Of a stretch of DNA of 64,000 nucleotides, positions 1 to 12,335 are shown one piece after another. The notes under the pieces are model-generated. The model was not told where the DNA came from, ran no database searches, and was given only the letters and a program-made list of their open reading frames with translations. A program made the translations under genes and the position numbers. This DNA comes from Sipunculus nudus. Lineage: Eukaryota > Annelida > Sipuncula > Golfingiida > Sipunculidae. The stretch is taken from positions 50,513,297 through 50,577,296 of the forward strand of contig CM049321.1 in the NCBI GenBank assembly GCA_026874595.1, given 5' to 3'. The first letter of the stretch is position 1. Each line of letters opens with the position of its first letter.

Positions 1-2278
1 GGGGAAGAAAATTCTCATAGCATCCACCCCTATCAGGTATATAAAATTGAAGTTGACCGACGTGTGGGTGTTTGTTTTATTTGTGGTACATAGGACCGAA
101 TGCAAGCCTAAATGCCCGCGTAAATATTTATCATTGCTGACATCTTAAATGCCGTCCCATTTTGGACTGTTGTCTATTGCTGATTACACACCCTTATTAC
201 TCTGAATTTATTATTTGACATCTATAGCCCCATGGATTTCATGGTAAGGTTAGCAAGACCTGAGCATAATATTCAAATGGGCGGTTAGTTTATGCAAATA
301 ATTTCTATCAAAACCTCTATATAAGTCGATATGTTATAACGATTGAAAAGATGTTTTATCCGCTGTATAAGGAGCCAATTAATTCATACATTTGTTTCAT
401 TAATTGTTATAGTCATCTCTCCCAACTTATTATTATGGAACACAATGGACGCAAAAATAATACTAACCAAGGCTGATCAAGCAGTAAAGCGGCAATTTCA
501 TGTTAAATGGCCTCAGGTGTCACACAAACTCTCAAACCTGCTAGGAAAACATATTCCCCACATATTGTGGGGGAAATTTCATTTTTAGCTGCCTGTCCGC
601 TCTCAGGACGAATGGTTATTTATGGACTTTAACACCAGACGTTATGCACTTAGATGCATCGTTTGTATGATATAAATTACCTTGCAGCTAACTAACGTTG
701 CTCCTTTAACATAATCAACAACATGCAATAGAGCAATCACACTTCACTTACATGCAGAGTGGTTTGGAAAATAGTACATTCCCTTAATGCCTGAAGTCGA
801 TGATCTGTTTATGAAGGACTGCTTCCTCGCGTCTTCTGGTTGTAATTTTTAAAATATATGGCAGATGTCGTTACACAGGCGGTTTGCGAATCATGGAGAA
901 AATAAAAGCACATGAAAATGTAATTGCCTTTTAGAAACCGACAGACTATCAGTAAAAAAGATAATTTTTAACATTAGTTTTGTAAAACTGACTGTTTTAT
1001 GGATCGACTGAATCCTATGTTTTCATATTATATAAAATATTATAAATTGTTCACATCAAATTTGATTGATGTAAAGTATTTCGAAAACAAAATTGCTCTA
1101 TTAATATTGGGAAAATCTGTTATTCTCTGTTACTGACTGTACAAAGCTATGCATCGAAATTAATACAGTCCCCTGGAGGACAAGCGATCAATTACTATGT
1201 TTGGTATTTTACTCTATCTCTGGTTGGAGCTTAATTAATGATATGAAAAGAAAATACATGAAAAAAGTTTGTTTTGGCGATCGAGAAGCTAGCGCTTATC
1301 ATAAAAAATGGATATTTCTCTTGATTGATTCGACCAGCGAACAATCAACGTTCAGGTAATGTTTTTGCCTTAGAGTTTTGATGCAACTTTTAAGTGAACA
1401 AAACTTAATAAGTGACAAGATAAATCAATGCTCAATGTTTTGGCTTAGACGAAGAATACCCAGTGGTTGGTGTAGTGATGGTTGTGGGGTCAAGCAGAAG
1501 GGTGGGAATATTTATTTATATTGCATATTCAACTCAGATATTTAGAATTTATCAGATCAGATATAAAAAAAAACTGGTCAGGGTCATATCATTTGTAGCT
1601 ATTTTTTGTGTGAGAAAGTTTATTATTCAGAAAAAAGATCGTTTGAACTAAAGGGAAGGGAGTTGATGTTGATGTTGATGCATCAGTTATGGAAAAAAAA
1701 TAAATAGGTCTGTGTGTCCAAAGTGTGACGTTTTGTCCTAACAAATATTTTTTTGTTTGAAGTCGTGGGACATTCTGTATTGCTAGAGGACCTAAATATC
1801 ACAAATGAGCTAATATTATTGAACTGGGACGTTAACTTAATACACGTGCGTTAGGAAATCAATTTCAAAGTTCTTCCAGAAAGCCTATATAAGGACAACG
1901 TCGCTTTACGGAAGGGTAAGCACACGCATTGAAGAAAAGACTAAATGCGCAAGACCCTGGAAGACCGATACAAATATGAAATACATCAGTAACTGTTGAC
2001 AAGGCGATACTTGACCTAACAAAGGACTCTAGAAAGCACAAATTGATCCATGAATCAAAAACCTATGACGTTGTTCTAAAAATTTATCCGATAAGACATT
2101 TTGCATCAATAATAAAAGATAACAGAACTTGGGTTTATTAAATTACCGTCATATTTTAACGGTATCTTAATGCGAGAGCGTTCAACTGAATGAAATGTTA
2201 TGCCTTCAGGTGGTTCCTAGTTTCTTAGATTTCCCAAATGATATTATCCAGCTCCGCTAGATAAGGAAATAGAGTTCT
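1..2278. other. Non-coding, no gene seen
   Basis: AT-rich DNA with only the hairpin at 554-574. The 81- and 62-codon frames at 343 and 1463 have no domain and the composition of translated AT-rich sequence. Confidence 0.6.
554..574. other. Short perfect hairpin
   Basis: CCCCACA-TAT-TGTGGGG, extended by TT/AA with one extra G. It is not followed by a clear T run on either strand and has no associated gene. Function unknown. Confidence 0.4.
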
Positions 2279-2480
2279 TTAGTTCTTCTTGCTGCATGCA
2301 AAGTCGCCTTGCCGACACATGTAGTGGGTAGCACTCTGACGTCACTACCACTTCACTGGTTCCTTTAAAAGTGTGCAAATACCCTGAGGTGCTGAGGATC
2401 TGTCAAAATCAATTGGTTAAGGCAGCCGCACCGGAAATCTGAAACTCGTAGGTTCAATTCCCATCTATATCATACATACA
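2279..2480 (+). repeat. tRNA-derived SINE family 1, copy 1 (beside an (AT)n array)
   Basis: Shares GCTGCATGCAAAGTCGCC, GCCGACACATGTAGTGGGT and a TGACGTCA-containing block with the minus-strand copy at 7388-7640. It then has a tRNA-like part: CAATTGGTTAAGGCAGCCGC (A-box-like) and TAGGTTCAATTCCCATC (B-box-like). Its 3' end runs into an (AT)n array at 2530. The B box is degenerate. Confidence 0.6.
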
Positions 2481-2524
2481 TATAACACATGCAGAAAACC
2501 ATATTAGTTCTCCCTGCTACATGC

Positions 2525-2529
<5 letters not shown>

Positions 2530-2594
<65 letters not shown>
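2530..2594. repeat. (AT)n array
   Basis: About 65 bp of TA dinucleotides at the 3' edge of SINE family 1 copy 1. The overlapping minus-strand frame with a Tyr-Ile run is spurious. Confidence 0.95.
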
Positions 2595-2597
<3 letters not shown>

Positions 2598-5500
2598 CTT
2601 GCTAACAAGCTGACAATTGACTTGTTCCCGCAGAAAATCATAATCAACGAATATTCACGGTGTATGCTATTGGTATAGCTCTTAAGTATACTCGTATAAA
2701 TTAACAATGCGTTTTCAATGTAAGATTGCCTAACTTTCATTGTAGTCCTACGAATATACATGTGGCTATATTTTGAAGATGGACTTAACCTTGTGTTTAG
2801 TTGCACCCCCCCCCCCCCATATCACGCGGTGACACGACAAACAAAAAGCATACGACAAATCTCGAATTAATAACAAAACATATAGATGTATGTGATTATT
2901 TAACAAAAAAAATAAAATAAAATTATAAAATAATCAAAGATGCCTTGATTTGGCGTCGTTTCTGCTGCTTTGTTGGCTTGTCGGACTTTTCGACATGGGT
3001 ACTGCGTTAGGTAATCTGGAGTTAGTCTTTAAAGGCGTTGGGATTACCCTTGCTCTTGGTTTGGTGTGGAATCCGCATGTACATCCGACATCACTTGATT
3101 GTTCGTTTGTTAACTTTTATTAAATATAACAAAAGAAATGCTTCTTAAAGTTTAGGACCACATAGTTTTATTTGTTTTACAAAGTTGTTTCATTATTTCT
3201 CTTGGCAAAAATGTGTTCGTAATGCACCAAGTATAGAAAAATGAGCAGATCTATGTTACAAAAAAATTCCGCTCGTATAACAGTTACATATATAATAATC
3301 ATGTGCTTCAATCCTTGGTTTCTAAAACCATGCATGTTTGGAGATCAGTTTATTTGAAAGAAGTATTATTGGAATATATAAATAACATGTTTTTTTAATT
3401 CTTGACAGAAAAGTATAAGGAGTCACAACAGCGGAAAGGCTTCCACCTAGGATGCGCGTTCTGTGTGCTAAATGAGAAAGCATGTATGAAACGTTAATAA
3501 TCAGAACAGAGCTTCTCTATATCGTGGACTACCAACCAGCAATTAAACACTTTTATGACATAATCGGACAAGCGAAGCTTGTATTTAACAAAGAAACCCG
3601 CTATTATAAATCCTAAACTAAAGAACACCTGCAACAAAAATAATCAGAAATCATGTCAACTTGTTGCCATGAATCAAAGACAACCAATCGTGCGGGAAAA
3701 CAAAAGGAATATTATTACCGGTACAACACCGGCTCGACTTTCAGTCAACTGATGAGTCGATGAGGAGAACCAAGTGGTAGTGACTCGGATCCATCACAAA
3801 GGCATGATTATCATGCTCTGTTTAAAACTATGAGCGCTTGCTACCATTGGAGAAAACAAATTGCATTTCCGCAAAATTTTGCTATTGGTATTTCTGATAT
3901 TTAATTTAGATTGACAGAAAGAAACCTCAGATATTATATACATTACGTTTTCCTTCTTCTGATACGATTTATACCATAACGGATCAGTGGAACCAGTGAT
4001 TTTTAGCATATTTTGTGATACAAATGTGCACATAAAACAAAGTTTACTGAAATTGAGTTGTCAGTTGGTCTTGTATTACGCCCCCGCTTAATTGTGAGTC
4101 AAAAGGGGAAATTGAAATGAATAAAAGCTAATAAGCAAGAAACTTTAAATTTTAGTTTTTTTTTTAATTATTTTTGATGAAACTGCACTTTTTTTACATT
4201 TGCCTTTTCAGGGTTTGTGAACATGCCATCGTATATTTTTAAATTTGGGAATATCATAGGGAATTGATCTATAAATGAATCTTGATAATTATAGGCTCCC
4301 TTATTTTTATAATGGTGACCCTTATACAATTTTCAGAGAATGAGGAATACTTCCCGGAAGCTTTTTTCCCTTCTGCAAAATTTTATTTTGGTAACATAAT
4401 GGATCATAATACATCATGAAGGAGTTGTAAATATGTTCATAATATTGAGAAACTATCTTTCTGTTTGTTTTGTTTGAAATGCCAGTTCACGAGATGGACC
4501 ATTGCTCATACATCAGTTCTGTTTCCAATTTCGTCTCTTTGTTTCTCTCTTAGCAGAATTACATACATGTTTTGAGATTTCAACAAAATGATACCGTGGA
4601 TAGTTCAAGAAAGGACCTGCATTAATCATCGGATAAAGCATTCAGCTGATGTGGCTTTGCTTAGGCATGCGATCCACCGAGTTCCATTTTAGATGATTCA
4701 TTAGAATAATAATAGGGGTCACGGGAAGATTAACTTGAGAAACAGAAGATCCGTTTTTTGAGACCTTGTGTCACCTTAGCGTCTTCTCGGAAACCGGATT
4801 TTTTTTTCATTTATTGTAAAATGATACAGTTGTTAATTCAAAATAGAATATCCAAACAAGCAAGTTGACATACCGACTTGTTTACAATGTATCCTTGCCT
4901 CCTGTGGGTTATTTGATATAATGATTTGTTTTCTTAGAAACAAATAAGATCAGGAAATTTGCTTGATAAATTTAAGCGCTCCTTTACCAGCAGGTCCCAA
5001 TTACTCTTTGGACAGCGGGGTTAAGTCATGTTATTTATTATGGGATTTATCTTTTAAATGCTTATTAAAATTTTGGAGAGATATGGCAATATAAAATCAG
5101 AAACAAATATTATAACGCTCGTTATTTGGTAGAATGCCGTAAAAAGGCCAATGTTCCCTAATTTGGAAGTTTCCCTTTCAGCTGATATAAATCACTGAGA
5201 TTTTGTGGGAGACTAAAATGATCCTGATATAACTTTGCTGTATTGGTATATAGACCTGTTACGGTTCAAGGGAAAGATTCCTTTCAATGTGTTGTGGATA
5301 TCCAGAAAACCTGTAACGTTTTATTTACTGATCTATGGGTGTTTTCCACAGGCTCGACAACATTAAAAAAAACAACCTGTTCAGAACATGTTTCAAAAGA
5401 TTGCTCACGAAATAATTTAAGGTAGGTGTAAATATGTTTGATATAAGAGTTCAAACCTGTCTATTGGCAGAACCGAGCCAATCAAAAGCACACAAAATAA

Positions 5501-6300
5501 TAAAATTAAAATAACATGACGTCAATGATGAACCACTTGATGAACCACTCTGTGCTAGATTAATTAATTTAGTATTCCAGACAGTGCTATTTGTCTTGTA
5601 TCCATTTTTTTAATCTGAATAAAATGTTATTCATTATCATTATATCTTAACTTAGAGTTGCGCTTTATTTAAATGTATTTAACCGACAGCACTATTATAA
5701 ACCACTCCCATAGCCACACAGAAAATTAAATCAAGGCCGCCAGAGCAGAGAGCCGTGCGTTTTGCCACTCGACGAATGGAAAGACTATTCGTCAGACAAC
5801 CAAAGTGTCATAATTGGGAAGGTATGATTGGACAGATTAATTATAAGTTTTAAAACTTTTTCTCACATATTTGGAACTCCAGAGATCTGATTAAATTAAC
5901 GTATATGGTTCAGTGCATTTACATTCTTTAACCATTTTCAGACTAGTTTTCTTTACATATTTTGGTCGTGATCGAGAGTAGGAATTTTATATAAAATGCA
6001 TGGTGAAGAAAAAAAAAATATACGGAAGGTCACGAAAACAAGTATAAATCTCCCTGGACTGCATATCAGTAGTAAAAAGGGGGCTAACATTAAAAACGTT
6101 ATAGTGCTGAATACTAAATGTCCCTCTTTAAATAAGAGATTGTGTTGCAATAGGCTAATCTTGTGGAGAAACATGGCGGAATTTCTGAATTCATGTCAGA
6201 GGGAGTTAGTCTATCGAAAAATATAAAAGAGGAACAGTGGAGGATTTTTTTTTTTTCTTTTAGCAGAACGTTCAACGTTAGGTTTTTAAATGAGCAGGGA
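2595..6300. other. Non-coding, mostly unique
   Basis: Contains the C13 run at 2806 and the hammerhead-like motif at 3735. A minus-strand frame at about 3120-2945 is open for about 57 codons (Ser/Pro/Lys-rich) with no recognised domain or clear splice sites; I do not call it. Confidence 0.5.
3735..3775 (+). ncRNA. Degenerate hammerhead-ribozyme-like motif
   Basis: GACTTTCAGTC folds as a 4 bp hairpin (stem I-like), then AA, then the invariant CTGATGAG box, a short GTC-GATGA-GGA arm (stem II-like, only weakly paired), and GAAC where GAAA is required. The preceding CUC fits the NUH cleavage rule. Stem III pairing is not convincing, so any ribozyme would be a decayed copy. Confidence 0.2.
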
Positions 6301-6309
6301 TAATTAAGT

Positions 6310-6900
6310 CTGTGTCTACCAAATGAAACCATGCTTGCCTAAAAGCATTACTTGGTTAATAAAAGCAAGTCCCGCCGTTACCAACTCTGGTAACGACAAT
6401 AGTAGACATTGCAAAACATTTTTAACTTTCGGTTTTCGAGACCTTTTTTTAAAATCCAGATTAATTTTGAATATTATTTCATTCTGAAAGACCAAGAACT
6501 GAACAACACATCATCAGCTTTTTTGTGTATTCAGAAACATAGTGGGTTAAAACTTTTGTGGATAAATCGTGTCTGCTTATGCATTATATCAACATTAATA
6601 TGTGAACAGTCCTAAAAATAAGCAATGTTTCAAGTTTTTTTTTTTGGTTAAAAAATGCATTGAATGTTCACAATTTTACTTCTAGTTAATTCACATGTCA
6701 CCTTCATGCATTCCCACTAAAAGGGATAGGCTCAATTATACAACTCAAATATCGGCTTACCTATATGAAACTTGGATGCCTACTATTAGGTATGTCTCGA
6801 TTCATTTCTTGATGATAATTCCATCCATGTCTACCGAATGAAACTATGCGTGTCTGAAAGTATTAATGGGTTCAAGAGAGCAAGTTCTGGAGCTAGGACT
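6310..6900 (+). repeat. Old direct repeat, two copies of about 60 bp
   Basis: TCTACCAAATGAAACCATGC with CTAAAAGCATTACTTGG (6316-6375) is matched by TCTACCGAATGAAACTATGC with CTGAAAGTATTAATGGG (6831-6890). The copies are roughly 70% alike by eye and probably belong to a dispersed repeat not otherwise seen here. Confidence 0.35.
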
Positions 6901-7018
6901 TGGTATGAGGCATGTTCAGAATGTACTCTGTTTCGACTCCAGTGCCCGGGAACGAGGCCCCAGTTAAGCTGGGCTCCAGCTCTTACTTGTGTTTAGCTGA
7001 TTGACCCATCAAACAGCT

Positions 7019-7041
7019 GGGGGGGGGGGGGGGGGGGGGGG
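7019..7041. repeat. Poly-G run (G23)
   Basis: Uninterrupted G run on the plus strand. Other long G/C runs are C13 at 2806, C16 at 11029, C-rich at 38228, C14 at 51270 and C18 at 63199. Confidence 0.95.
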
Positions 7042-7324
7042 TTACTAGGGGAGTTGACTTTCAAAAATGTTATAATAAACGATATGATCCTTTGGTTTTA
7101 ATTTCGTTGATGAATTTTACCTAACAATTTCACGTTAATAAAAATGGACAATACTGAATCCGAAGTGTTTTATCATCTTATATAAATCAAAGTGTACACG
7201 TTTTTGAGAACATTTATTTATCAGTTTGTCAATATAAACATGTTAATATATACATGTTTATATACATCTTTAATCTACTTCATTCACTTAAAACTTTCAC
7301 ACTGAGTGTTTGCCCTGTTTTCTT

Positions 7325-7327
<3 letters not shown>

Positions 7328-7390
<63 letters not shown>
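7328..7390. repeat. (AT)n array
   Basis: 63 bp at the 3' edge (minus-strand sense) of SINE family 1 copy 2. Confidence 0.95.
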
Positions 7391-7393
<3 letters not shown>

Positions 7394-7640
7394 TAGCCAC
7401 GCTGGTTCATTTTATATAGATGGAAATGATATATCACAGAAAGTCGGTTCCCCGACAGTTGGGATCGAACCCACGATCCGATTTCCTGTCGGTGGCCTTA
7501 CCACTTGGCTACACCAGATTCCCTTCAGCTCTGTGTATTTGCACACCTTTATAGGAACCAGCGAAATGACGTCACGGTTGTGACGTCATAGTCTCACCCA
7601 CTACATGTGTCGGCACGGCGACTTTGTATGCAGCAGCGAG
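7388..7640 (-). repeat. tRNA-derived SINE family 1, copy 2 (inverted)
   Basis: Read on the minus strand: CGCTGCTGCATACAAAGTCG, GCCGACACATGTAGTGGGT, two TGACGTCA-like palindromes, then a good tRNA-like region with A box TAGCCAAGTGGTAAGGCC and B box GGTTCGATCCC. The tRNA-like part ends near 7441 and a 50-base tail reaches the (AT)n array at 7328-7390. The order, head then tRNA-like part then (AT)n, is the same in both copies. Confidence 0.65.
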
Positions 7641-7684
7641 AAATAATGGCCTAATATAGTGTGCTGCAAATATTATATATAGAT

Positions 7685-7730
7685 GTATGAATAGACATGC
7701 TTGTTCATTGTTTATAGATGGAAATGGTCA
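7685..7730 (+). repeat. Second copy of the SINE 1 edge sequence
   Basis: GAATAGACATGCTTGTTCAT followed by a TAGATGGAAATGG block repeats GAATAGCCACGCTGGTTCAT and its TAGATGGAAATGA block at 7391-7429. The SINE therefore sits between direct repeats of about 40 bp, about 297 bp apart. Confidence 0.55.
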
Positions 7731-7739
7731 ATAATTGAA

Positions 7740-10630
7740 AAAAAAAATGTATAGTAGTGTAACGTTTTCTGCTTCAAAATGTTGTTATATTTTTACTGTT
7801 ACAATACTTGGAAAAACAGATGTCGATGATGATATAAAAATGTGTAGAAAAATATTTGTTGAGACATCAAGGAAAAGGGAATACAAATTAAAATTGAAAA
7901 GGTCTTAAAATTGCAAATGTTTACGCTATTTTTTTCTCAAGGAATATGTGATATATTTTCGTGAAATGCATTTTATTCAGATAAAACCTATCAAAATAAT
8001 AAGTATACAAGGAAATTAATGCTATCTATCAATTCAATGAGGATTGTATAATAAGGAAGTGATTCATTTAACATCTATTCGATTTAAAATTCGAAAAATA
8101 TATGCTTGTTCATACTAGTATTAAAAAACTATTTTGAAATATCTGAGAAATAGAAAGCCTTCCCCAACAAAAACTAAATAAGTCCCCATCGGAAGTACAT
8201 CGACGGGGTATTTTATTTTGGGGTTGTTTTTTGTTTTGAGATAAGTATGAATTTTTTCATATATTTATGAAGTTTTGTTGCTCCTTGGTTGTTAATACAC
8301 GCTTGAATACATTTCCCTATTAAAAAAGCTTCGATGACAGACATAATAAACATTGTAAACAACTATCACCCGTCAGAACTACTAAGGAATATTGATACTT
8401 TATCAAATCTTCGGAGTTTGTTTTACACAACCATATAGTGGAAAACAAATCATGGATATGGGTGTATCGGGAGATCCATCAACGCCACATCATCGGGACT
8501 TACATATGCCGAAAATACACTGCATTAGGAATCAGAGGGCCAACACGTACAAATATTGGCAGATGCTAGCAATTAACATAATAATGAACTTGGGCGGGTC
8601 GGGCACGGTTCTGTTTTATTCGAAAAGTGATAGTTGAATTATTGAAGCGGAAAGGATTTTTTTTTTATTTATAACTCTCACAGCAGAAATGCTTGGGTTT
8701 GTTTTGTCCGTGGTGTTTGCTTTAATTCGTCTTGTTTCTTCACAATCATAATCTGTAATTTTTATTATTACTCTTGTTCCTACTAGGTTTATGTATAAAT
8801 CAAATCTAATAACGCAATATAAAAAAATCCACGAGCTCTTTTTGGCATCAAATTATCAAGGAATTTTTGTTAAACTCCCTACATAAAAAGATGTATTAAA
8901 TGTGCTTTTGACGTCATCTGAACATCATCAAATGAGTATCCTGTCTGTATTAGCACTATCCTTCTAAGATTCCATTACCTAACCCTTAATTGAAGGACCT
9001 ATTTTACTCTACCTATCCATCTTAGGATTTGCTGGACAATTGACGAATTTTTCTATTATCGAGCTATGACTAACTGGCGGTAGGACCATCGAAGGCACAT
9101 ATGATGATAGACCGGCATTATAGCTAATCATTAGGTTATAATAGTTGCTTTATTTTGAGTTATTGTTCTACTTGCCAAACTAATGATTATAATAAATTAC
9201 TGTTACTTGCAAATAGCGTCGAAAAACTTATAACATATATTGACGTATCAGTATGTTACATTGCTTAGGTAAAGTACTATATTCTAGGATGTCTAGGAAA
9301 ACGGATAAGGATCATTTTTGCTTAATTAGACAGTCAATATCAATTGAGAGAAAAGAAAATAATCCGTCTCACAACTAAGGAAATATGTTCATCTGACACA
9401 GAGCCTTCACCGACTAAGGTATTGATGCACCAAAGGTAAAAGAGTAAAGGTCCACTCTACGATTATTTACCATTTCCTGGCACAGCTAACGACAAACCAG
9501 CAAGCGTATTAAGGGGTCACACTTTTATTATCGGGCCGAGGTTTGACCTGTTGCCCAAAAATAGGTATTTGGTTAACAAGATCAGGTTGCAAAAGAAAAC
9601 CGTTGCCAGCCTACCTAGAATATATGACAAAGTAGCAATGGTAGAATGTCAACAATGCTCCTTGTTGACCCTAATCAATGTTTTTTTTTTTCCATGGGAA
9701 GGCAACACGATCAAAGAAGGGCAGCCAGTCCGAATAAAGAAAAAAAACATAAAAGACCATTTATTTTGTACAATGTTGGATTAGGACACTGAGCACATGA
9801 CCCCACTTCCATTTACAATAAAACACATGTATAAAGAACAGTGGGTTACGAAACTTCCGTCCAGAACTTTCAAGTGCGTCTGCAGTAAGGTCAGGAAATA
9901 TGATACATACATACTTGTTTTCAAAAATTCAATACCATTTTGCAGATGAACAAGCTCAAATGTTTAATTCAACAAAGATTTAAAAATGCATATATATAAT
10001 AGTATGGGGCGGTCGTAGTGCCCTCTATAAATATAATTAAGCAACCAACTTGACTATTTTTTACGTTCTTGGCTTCTTGTCAGTTTATATATCAGTCGCT
10101 TACTAAATGGTAAATTGAGGTCAAAAGCGCCAACGAAAAGCTTTGCTGCAATAACAAAATATATGAGTCTGGTAGTTTGGGAGCTAGTCTTGGGTCTTCT
10201 CGATTATTTTTTAACTTTTTCATTCTTTATTTACATGTTGGTGGATCAGTAAATCTTATGATTAAATATTGAAATCCCTTTATTTATTCACAAAGAGAAC
10301 GGAATTTGTGCCTTTCCATTCTTTCTACCATGGTTTCAATTTTGAACACGTTTTGATTTGCTTTCATAATTGGCCTCGGGTGATATTATGATCCATGAGC
10401 AAGTGATTCCTGATGAAAGAGTATTGACAAAGATTACTGATTCTCTTATTGGGTTTAAATATGATAACATACCTGCAGGGATAAAGCTAGTTCACTGTAA
10501 TGAAGTCTGAATTTCCAAGAGCATTTTTGCTTCACTGATGCTCAGTCACCTAAAGAATACCGACACAAAAAGTGTAGAAGGTCACCAATAGTTTGGATTC
10601 AAGTGTCAGAGACTTATGAATACCATTGTG
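7740..10630. other. Non-coding, no gene or repeat recognised
   Basis: Frames at 8392 and 9551 (81 and 77 codons) have no recognisable protein features. No repeat family shared with the rest of the window was found here. Confidence 0.5.
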
Positions 10631-10640
10631 GTGATAATGG

Positions 10641-10707
10641 CAGAGGCGTAAGTTTATCTTCAAGGGCGGGTGGGGATGACTAGAGATTGTAAAGGATATA
10701 TATACAT

Positions 10708-10774
<67 letters not shown>

Positions 10775-11059
10775 CTTTTATTGTCTGCATGACGCATTTT
10801 GAAGTATATAACAATATAAGAGTATCAGGTTTAAAAAAATTTAAAAAAGAGGCATATAATAGTTCTAATCAAGGTTAAGATATAAAATATTTAATAGTAA
10901 ACTCAGAAAGGGAAGCAAAGTCTATAATTCATTTTTTAAATATAAATATTATTTTCTTAATGTACAGGGTTTATTACATTGACTAACCACCTCGCTAAAA
11001 CATGGGAAGTACATCCCATACCACCACCCCCCCCCCCCCCCCCCGTATTGACGCCCCTG
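10641..11059 (+). mobile_element. hAT-like MITE with 8 bp target-site duplication
   Basis: Left end CAGAGGCGTAAGTTTATC, right end (inverted) CAGGGGCGTCAATACGG, so it has CAGRGGCG terminal inverted repeats. The flanks are GATAATGG (10633-10640) and CATAATGG (11060-11067), an 8 bp duplication with one mismatch. CAG...CTG ends and 8 bp duplications are hallmarks of hAT elements. It has no coding capacity. It contains an (AT)n array (10710-10771) and a C16 run near the right end. Confidence 0.7.
10710..10771. repeat. (AT)n array inside the hAT-like MITE
   Basis: 62 bp within 10641-11059. The related copy at 36479 has only a short ATATATATA at the corresponding place. Confidence 0.95.
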
Positions 11060-11303
11060 CATAATGGTCATGCATAACCTGGTTGCATTAGCGTGCAGAT
11101 GATGCGAAGCACCAATATCAAAGAGAGATATTGTTAATACGAATAATAATGATTGTTAAATACGAATGATCATCATTGACCCTTTCCCTCTAGTTGTCCA
11201 CCCTAGGAATACTTCTAAATGCCTTCTTTCTCCGAGATTAAAAGAAATTCCTGAAACATATATCGATGCCAGAGCAATAATTATTGTACCATCCTTTGAC
11301 AAA

Positions 11304-11305
<2 letters not shown>

Positions 11306-11353
<48 letters not shown>
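11306..11353. repeat. (AT)n array
   Basis: 48 bp. The frames of 72 codons on both strands here are mostly Tyr-Ile repeats. Confidence 0.95.
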
Positions 11354-11355
<2 letters not shown>

Positions 11356-11883
11356 GCATCATCCACACATGCAATCCGTCCTAAATATTGTTAAATATGA
11401 TAATACGATTTCAGCTCCAGAAGCTCCCCCCCCCCCCGTGTATAACCAAAATAAACCTTTTTTACTGGAGCTTAACCATGTTAAACATAGATGCAGAGAG
11501 AGATGAAAATGCTGAAAAGGATCACATTAGACAACACCCGTGGGGACAACAAAGTATGAATAATAGACGTGATGCTATAAAAAAAGAAGTGGACCATGGA
11601 AAAACGCACTGGATCAGTTTGAAGAATTAACTAAAATGTTAACTTTTATATTTAATATTGTGTTTTACAATGTCTGATCAGGCAATCTCATCATTTTCTT
11701 CAGAAATCAGGAATGCCAAATAACTTTATTCGTTATGGATAAATCGATCGATTTCCCATTTCGATTTTTTTTAGGATTCTTGCTCCACCAGCATTTACAG
11801 ACAATAACTAGAAAACAGCATTCAGGGGTCTGCAAGCATCTGCGATGTGGTTTTCCCTGTTGTGGAATTCAGACGCTGCTCAC

Positions 11884-12013
11884 CTGAGAAGTGAGAGCAC
11901 AGGTTCAGGAAACGCTTTGTGACATCGAAATCCCGGTCCTGAAGTTTATATTTTGCAATTGTCGGTATATGTGAGCAGTATTGCCGATAAACACAGGAAA
12001 CCTTCACACTGCA
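11884..12013 (-). CDS. Weak candidate internal exon on the minus strand
   Basis: On the minus strand the frame is open from 12013 (in-frame TAA at 12016-12014) and reads through residues such as YCSHIPTIAKYKLQDRDFDV and then TKRFLNLCSHFS. It reaches TTCTCAG|GTGAGC, an almost perfect splice donor (11883-11878). Past the donor the frame stays open to 11822, ending in low-value sequence. Local GC is above background. Against it: no pyrimidine tract precedes the only acceptor-like AGs (AATGCAG, GTGAAG), and I recognise no protein family. It could also be a fragment of an unknown repeat. Confidence 0.2.
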
Positions 12014-12164
12014 TTACTTGGCGCTCGACCATGACCTGGACAGGACATCTGCTTGGCGCATGAGGCTGTGTTTGTTTTCACTTATGTTGTACTAGTTCTA
12101 AGGTCATTTGCATATATGTGACTGCACATTTGTGAAACCTACCGGAAGTCCTTCCTGGATTGAG

Positions 12165-12335
12165 ATCACGACCCACACCAAAAAAATCTATTCTTCATTG
12201 CCCCGTACCAGAGGTGCCCTATAAATTTCATGTAGTACTTTCATGACTGCGCCCTTCGTTTTTCAAACAAAACACACGCAAACACACAAACACGGACGAG
12301 AATGAAAGCATACCCTCCTGGCGCGGGGAATAATA
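12165..12335 (+). repeat. (CACAAA)-tailed dispersed repeat, copy 1
   Basis: ACCCACACCAAAAAAATCTA, TGCCCTATAAATTTCATG, then an ACACACGCAAACACACAAAC tract and ACCCTCCTGGCGCGGGG. Head, A/C-rich tract and CTCCTGGCGGAGG-like tail recur at 20595, 44250 (inverted) and 58800. It is non-coding. Confidence 0.5.

Noticed and set aside
7441-7520. Possible functional tRNA gene (minus strand)
   Set aside because: A and B boxes are good, but the acceptor stem does not close and the unit is part of a repeat seen elsewhere, so it is a SINE head.
10440-10560. CTGCAG|GTATGT donor on the minus strand near 10470
   Set aside because: The preceding frame is open for only about 27 codons after a stop, with no good acceptor. 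Not enough to call an exon.
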